Origin: Reyranella sp.
GTDB taxonomy: Bacteria; Pseudomonadota; Alphaproteobacteria; Reyranellales; Reyranellaceae
Assembly (NCBI GenBank): GCA_016780605.1
Contig: JADHLS010000165.1
Location: forward strand, 1 to 8,956
Length of the DNA stretch: 8,956 bases
Reading direction: 5' to 3'
Shown here: one piece after another, positions 6,452 to 8,956 of the stretch
Position numbering within the stretch: position 1 is the stretch's first letter
Layout: each line of letters starts with the position of its first letter
Made by a program: the position numbers and the translations under genes
Notes under the pieces: generated by a model
Told to the model about the DNA's origin: nothing
Databases searched by the model: none
What the model saw: only the letters and a program-made list of their open reading frames with translations

Positions 6452-7234
6452 TCAGGCCGGCGATTTGCCGTTGACCAGGCCCAGTCCTTCCGTGCGGTAA
6501 CCCAGCAGCACCAGCATGTCGTCGGAAGCGAACTGGCGGACGGCGGGATTGAGCGACAGGAACCAGTTCTCCTGCTGGCGATAGATCGGCCGCGTGTACC
6601 AGGCGAAGATGCCGGCGCGGCGGCTGTCCTTGGTGCGGTTATGTCCGGTCTTGTGCCAGACGCGGCTCTCCATGACGACGATCGATCCGGCGGGCGCCTC
6701 GAGGGCGACGCTCTCCGCCGTCGCCTCTTCGGCTGCGGGCTTGCGGTTCAGGCGATGGCTGCCCGGCACGATGCGCGTGGCGCCGTTCTCGTCGGTGAAG
6801 TCGTCGATGCACCAGGCGACGTTCGCGCCCTGCGGCCGGGCCGGCCACGGTTCGGGCACGAAGATCTGGTCGGCATGCAGGACCATCTCGCCGCCGCCCG
6901 GTCCGGTGATGTTGGCCGAGATGTTGCCCAGCAGCGCCGGCCAGCCGACGGTCGCCTTCACCAGCTCCAGCGCCAGCGGATCCTCGACCAGGTCGGCGAA
7001 GATCGGGTCGCGGCTCAGAAGGTTCCAGACACGCTGGTTGGTCTCGTCGTGCGCATAGTCGAGCCGGAACTTCTGCTCGCGGCCGCGCGCCCTGTCCTCG
7101 CTGGCCGCGCGGTAGAGCGCCTCGCGCACGCGCACGAGCCGCTCGGTGGGCAGCACCTCTGGCACGATGCAGAAGCCGAACGTCTCGATGTCGCTTGCCG
7201 CCTGCGCGGCATCCCGTGTCGGACTGGGCAGCAT
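6452..7234 (-). CDS. Phytanoyl-CoA dioxygenase (PhyH) family Fe(II)/2-oxoglutarate oxygenase, upstream copy
   Basis: A 260-residue paralogue of the following gene. The triad is H120-A-D122 (in MVLHADQI) and H194 (in RVWHKTG), with R206 as the likely 2-oxoglutarate ligand. ENGATRIVPGSHR (149-161), APAGSIVVMES (180-190) and YRQQENWFLSLNP (218-230) match the paralogue position by position, while the N-terminal 60 residues and the C-terminus have diverged. All key residues are kept in both, so neither looks like a decaying duplicate. ATG at 7234 has GGAGG five nt upstream. The gene follows the IclR gene by 75 nt in the same direction and could be read through from it or have its own promoter; I could not place one with confidence. 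Confidence 0.9.
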   Translation of the reverse strand: MLPSPTRDAAQAASDIETFGFCIVPEVLPTERLVRVREALYRAASEDRARGREQKFRLDYAHDETNQRVWNLLSRDPIFADLVEDPLALELVKATVGWPALLGNISANITGPGGGEMVLHADQIFVPEPWPARPQGANVAWCIDDFTDENGATRIVPGSHRLNRKPAAEEATAESVALEAPAGSIVVMESRVWHKTGHNRTKDSRRAGIFAWYTRPIYRQQENWFLSLNPAVRQFASDDMLVLLGYRTEGLGLVNGKSPA

Positions 7235-7309
7235 CGCTTCCTCCCGATCACGGGTGAGGTTAGAGAGGCGACGCCGCCCGCGCCATCCAGTCGTTTCGCC
7301 TGAAGAATG

Positions 7310-8071
7310 TCATCGGGTACGCCAGCGCCTTTCGATCTCGCCGACGGCCCGCTTCAGCGGCCGCAGATAGCGCCGGGCGGCGACCGCCGGAGTCATGGCG
7401 GAGCTGAAGAAGACAATGTTCAGGCTGCCCAGCACCGGGCCGGCGCCGCGGATCGGCAGCGCGATCGCACTGATGCCTTGCTCGCTTTCGCCGATCGACG
7501 AGGCGTAGCCATCCTTGCGCGTCCTGGCGAGGATGCGGCCGATGAAGCGTCGATCCTGCGCCAGCGCGGCGTCCTCGGGCACGAGGGACGCCGTGATGTC
7601 GAGCATCTCCTGGCGCAGCGCCGGCGTCGCCGCGCCCAGCATGGCGTAGCCCAGTGCGCTGCGGACCAGCGAGCGGCGGCGCCCGACCATGGATCGATGG
7701 ATCGAGAACGGGCTGAACGAGTGCGTGCTCTCATGGATCATGGCGGAGCCCAGCTCGAACACCGCGAAGTCGCTGCTCCACGACACCTCGTCCAACAGGG
7801 CGAGCATTGGCCGGAGCGCCGCCTGGCTCGCGAGATCGCGGATCGAGGCACCCTCGCTCAGCATGCGGACCCGAGCGGTCAGGCCGAACAAGGCGGTCTC
7901 GGCGTCGAACGAGACGAAGCCGTCCTGTTGCAGCGTCTGCAGCAGGCGATAGCAGGTCGTCCGGTTAAGCCCGGTGCGGCCGGCAAGGTCGAGGGCGCTC
8001 GCTCGCCCGCTGACATTGAGCTCGCGGATCAACGCCAGGCCGCGCGACAATGATCTGACGGACCGATGCAT
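7310..8071 (-). CDS. IclR-family transcriptional regulator
   Basis: A 253-residue protein of normal IclR length. Residues 4-62 form the winged helix-turn-helix (SVRSLSRGLALIREL, then ASALDLAGRTGLNRTTCYRLLQTL split around the turn, wing DGFVSFD). Residues about 75-250 are the effector-binding domain, with RSALGYAMLGA (137-147) and GYASSIGESEQGISAIALPI (188-207) as landmarks. The frame is open upstream, but ATG at 8071 gives the family's usual N-terminus. There is no clear Shine-Dalgarno before it; the operator-like palindrome ends only seven nt upstream, so translation may use a very short leader. It diverges from the HpaB-type hydroxylase. IclR proteins often control aromatic catabolism next to their own gene, so it probably regulates that hydroxylase and itself, possibly also the PhyH pair. 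The effector is unknown. Confidence 0.92.
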   Translation of the reverse strand: MHRSVRSLSRGLALIRELNVSGRASALDLAGRTGLNRTTCYRLLQTLQQDGFVSFDAETALFGLTARVRMLSEGASIRDLASQAALRPMLALLDEVSWSSDFAVFELGSAMIHESTHSFSPFSIHRSMVGRRRSLVRSALGYAMLGAATPALRQEMLDITASLVPEDAALAQDRRFIGRILARTRKDGYASSIGESEQGISAIALPIRGAGPVLGSLNIVFFSSAMTPAVAARRYLRPLKRAVGEIERRWRTR

Positions 8072-8078
8072 GTTCTGG

Positions 8079-8095
8079 TGTTCGCACCGCGAACA
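8079..8095. promoter_or_regulatory. Candidate IclR operator TGTTCGC-ACC-GCGAACA
   Basis: A perfect dyad with 7 bp arms (8079-8085, 8089-8095) and a 3 bp spacer, flanked by CTGG and CCAG (8075-8078, 8098-8101). The form resembles operators I recall for IclR-family regulators of aromatic catabolism. It lies between the divergent IclR and hydroxylase genes, seven nt before the IclR start codon and 67 nt before the hydroxylase start. That placement suits autorepression together with control of the divergent gene. Two further perfect palindromes, CGGCCATGGCCG (8105-8116) and CAACGTTG (8135-8142), lie closer to the hydroxylase. Confidence 0.72.
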
Positions 8096-8162
8096 TTCCA
8101 GATTCGGCCATGGCCGCCAAGCGCCTTCTGCGGCCAACGTTGCGGTATCGACGGAGAGACTC

Positions 8163-8956
8163 ATGCCCATCATGACCGGCAAGCAATATGTCGATTCCCT
8201 GCGCGACGGCCGCAGGCTGTTCATCGACGGCAAGGTCGTCTCCGACGTGACGGCCTATCCGCCGCTGCAGGGGGTGATCGGGACGATCGCGGCGCTCTAT
8301 GACGATCAGCACGATCCGGCGCTGCGCGATATCCTGACCTATGCCTCACCGACGTCAGGGCAGAAGGTGAGCGCGACCTATCTCGAAGCGCGCACGCGCG
8401 CGGAGTTCGAGGCGCTCGCCGGCTGCTTCCACCTGCGGGCCAAGCGCACCTTCGGCCTGATGGGGCGATTGACCGACTTCATGTCGGCCTTCCTGGTCGA
8501 TCTTTCCGTGGCGTTGAAGGCGCTGGGCAAGACCGAGGCGGCGGCGCGCGCGCAGGGGATGGTCGAGCTCTGCCGCGAGAACGACTTCCAGGTCACCCAT
8601 GCGCTGATCGATCCGCAGTCCGACCGCTCGACGCAGGACGCGCCCTCGCAGGCGGTGCAGGTGGTGGAGCGGCGGCCCGACGGTGTCGTGGTCAGCGGCT
8701 GTCGCATGCTCTCGACCTTGGCGCCGGTCGCCAACGAGTGCTACGTCGGCCCCTACTATCCGCGCAAGTCGGGCGAAGAGAAATTCATGCTGGCCTTCCT
8801 CGTGCCGATGAACGCGCCCGGACTCACCATCCTGTGTCGCGAGAGTTTCCATCGCGGCGAGACGTCGTTCGACCGGCCGCTCAGCAGCCGGTTCGACGAG
8901 GGCGACGCCATCCTGATGTTCGACCGCGTGCTGGTGCCGCACGAGCGCATGATCGT
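8163..8956 (+). CDS. HpaB-type FADH2-dependent aromatic hydroxylase, C-terminus beyond the window
   Basis: The frame is open for 264 codons from ATG 8163 to the right edge; family members are roughly 480-520 residues, so about half is seen, essentially the N-terminal domain (PF11794). The opening MTGKQYVDSLRDGR-x-(L)FIDGK-V-SDVT is diagnostic of the 4-hydroxyphenylacetate 3-monooxygenase family. VTHALIDPQSDRS (144-156) carries the conserved His146, and GRLTDF (101-106) corresponds to the GR-x-PDY of HpaB. These enzymes ortho-hydroxylate phenols to catechols with FADH2 from a separate reductase (HpaC type), which is not in the window. GGAG at 8153-8156 lies six nt before ATG 8163; a second in-frame ATG at 8172 is less well placed. 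Arg102 and His146 of the substrate pocket are kept but the Tyr is Phe106, so the substrate may not be 4-hydroxyphenylacetate. Confidence 0.9.
   Translation, partial: MPIMTGKQYVDSLRDGRRLFIDGKVVSDVTAYPPLQGVIGTIAALYDDQHDPALRDILTYASPTSGQKVSATYLEARTRAEFEALAGCFHLRAKRTFGLMGRLTDFMSAFLVDLSVALKALGKTEAAARAQGMVELCRENDFQVTHALIDPQSDRSTQDAPSQAVQVVERRPDGVVVSGCRMLSTLAPVANECYVGPYYPRKSGEEKFMLAFLVPMNAPGLTILCRESFHRGETSFDRPLSSRFDEGDAILMFDRVLVPHERMI

Noticed and set aside
7267..7275. GGCGACGCC palindrome between the IclR and PhyH genes
   Set aside because: A one-base spacer cannot form an RNA hairpin loop, and a 4 bp dyad is expected by chance in DNA this GC-rich.
6263..7303. Plus-strand frame of 346 codons
   Set aside because: Antisense to both PhyH genes and their junction; composition is that of a shadow frame.
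8072..8233. 54-codon N-terminal extension of the IclR gene
   Set aside because: It would cover the operator-like dyad and overlap the divergent hydroxylase start; IclR proteins normally begin a few residues before the helix-turn-helix, as from ATG 8071.

Overview
The window is GC-rich, densely packed bacterial chromosome. The gene families present (IclR regulator, two-component flavin oxygenases, phytanoyl-CoA-type oxygenases, Abhydrolase_10, DUF6455) and an FNR/FixK-type box TTGAT-N4-ATCAA suggest a metabolically versatile proteobacterium, most likely an alphaproteobacterium. That assignment is inference; the sequence holds no rRNA or other phylogenetic marker. There are ten genes, two of them cut by the window edges. 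I see no RNA gene, insertion sequence, CRISPR array or phage gene.

Left block (1-4098, minus strand): a probable operon running from an MFS transporter to an acyl-CoA-dehydrogenase-fold protein that looks like a flavin-dependent hydroxylase, then a small VOC-fold protein and an Abhydrolase_10 hydrolase that leaves the window on the left. The first three genes are only 18-19 nt apart. A palindromic, REP-like element sits between the VOC gene and the hydrolase. A 208 bp divergent promoter region (4099-4306) separates this block from a plus-strand gene of the PEP mutase/isocitrate lyase superfamily that resembles oxaloacetate decarboxylase.

Middle block (5161-7234, minus strand): a small cysteine-rich DUF6455 protein converges on the decarboxylase-like gene, and the two stop codons share one CTAG. 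The DUF6455 gene has a perfect FNR/FixK-type box 49 nt before its start and is probably switched by oxygen independently of its neighbours. Upstream of it lie two tandem, paralogous phytanoyl-CoA-dioxygenase-family genes, both with intact iron ligands.

Right block (7310-8956): an IclR-family regulator diverges from an HpaB-type FADH2-dependent aromatic hydroxylase that leaves the window on the right. A 17 bp palindrome of the usual IclR-operator form lies between them, nearly touching the regulator's start codon. The hydroxylase keeps the Arg and His of the HpaB substrate pocket but has Phe where HpaB has Tyr.

Taken together, the window reads as a catabolic accessory region: uptake (MFS), hydroxylation (two unrelated flavin oxygenases, two Fe/2-oxoglutarate oxygenases), hydrolysis, a possible ring-cleavage or isomerase-like VOC protein, and disposal of an oxaloacetate-like end product. 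The substrate cannot be read from the sequence, and no flavin reductase is visible for either flavin oxygenase.
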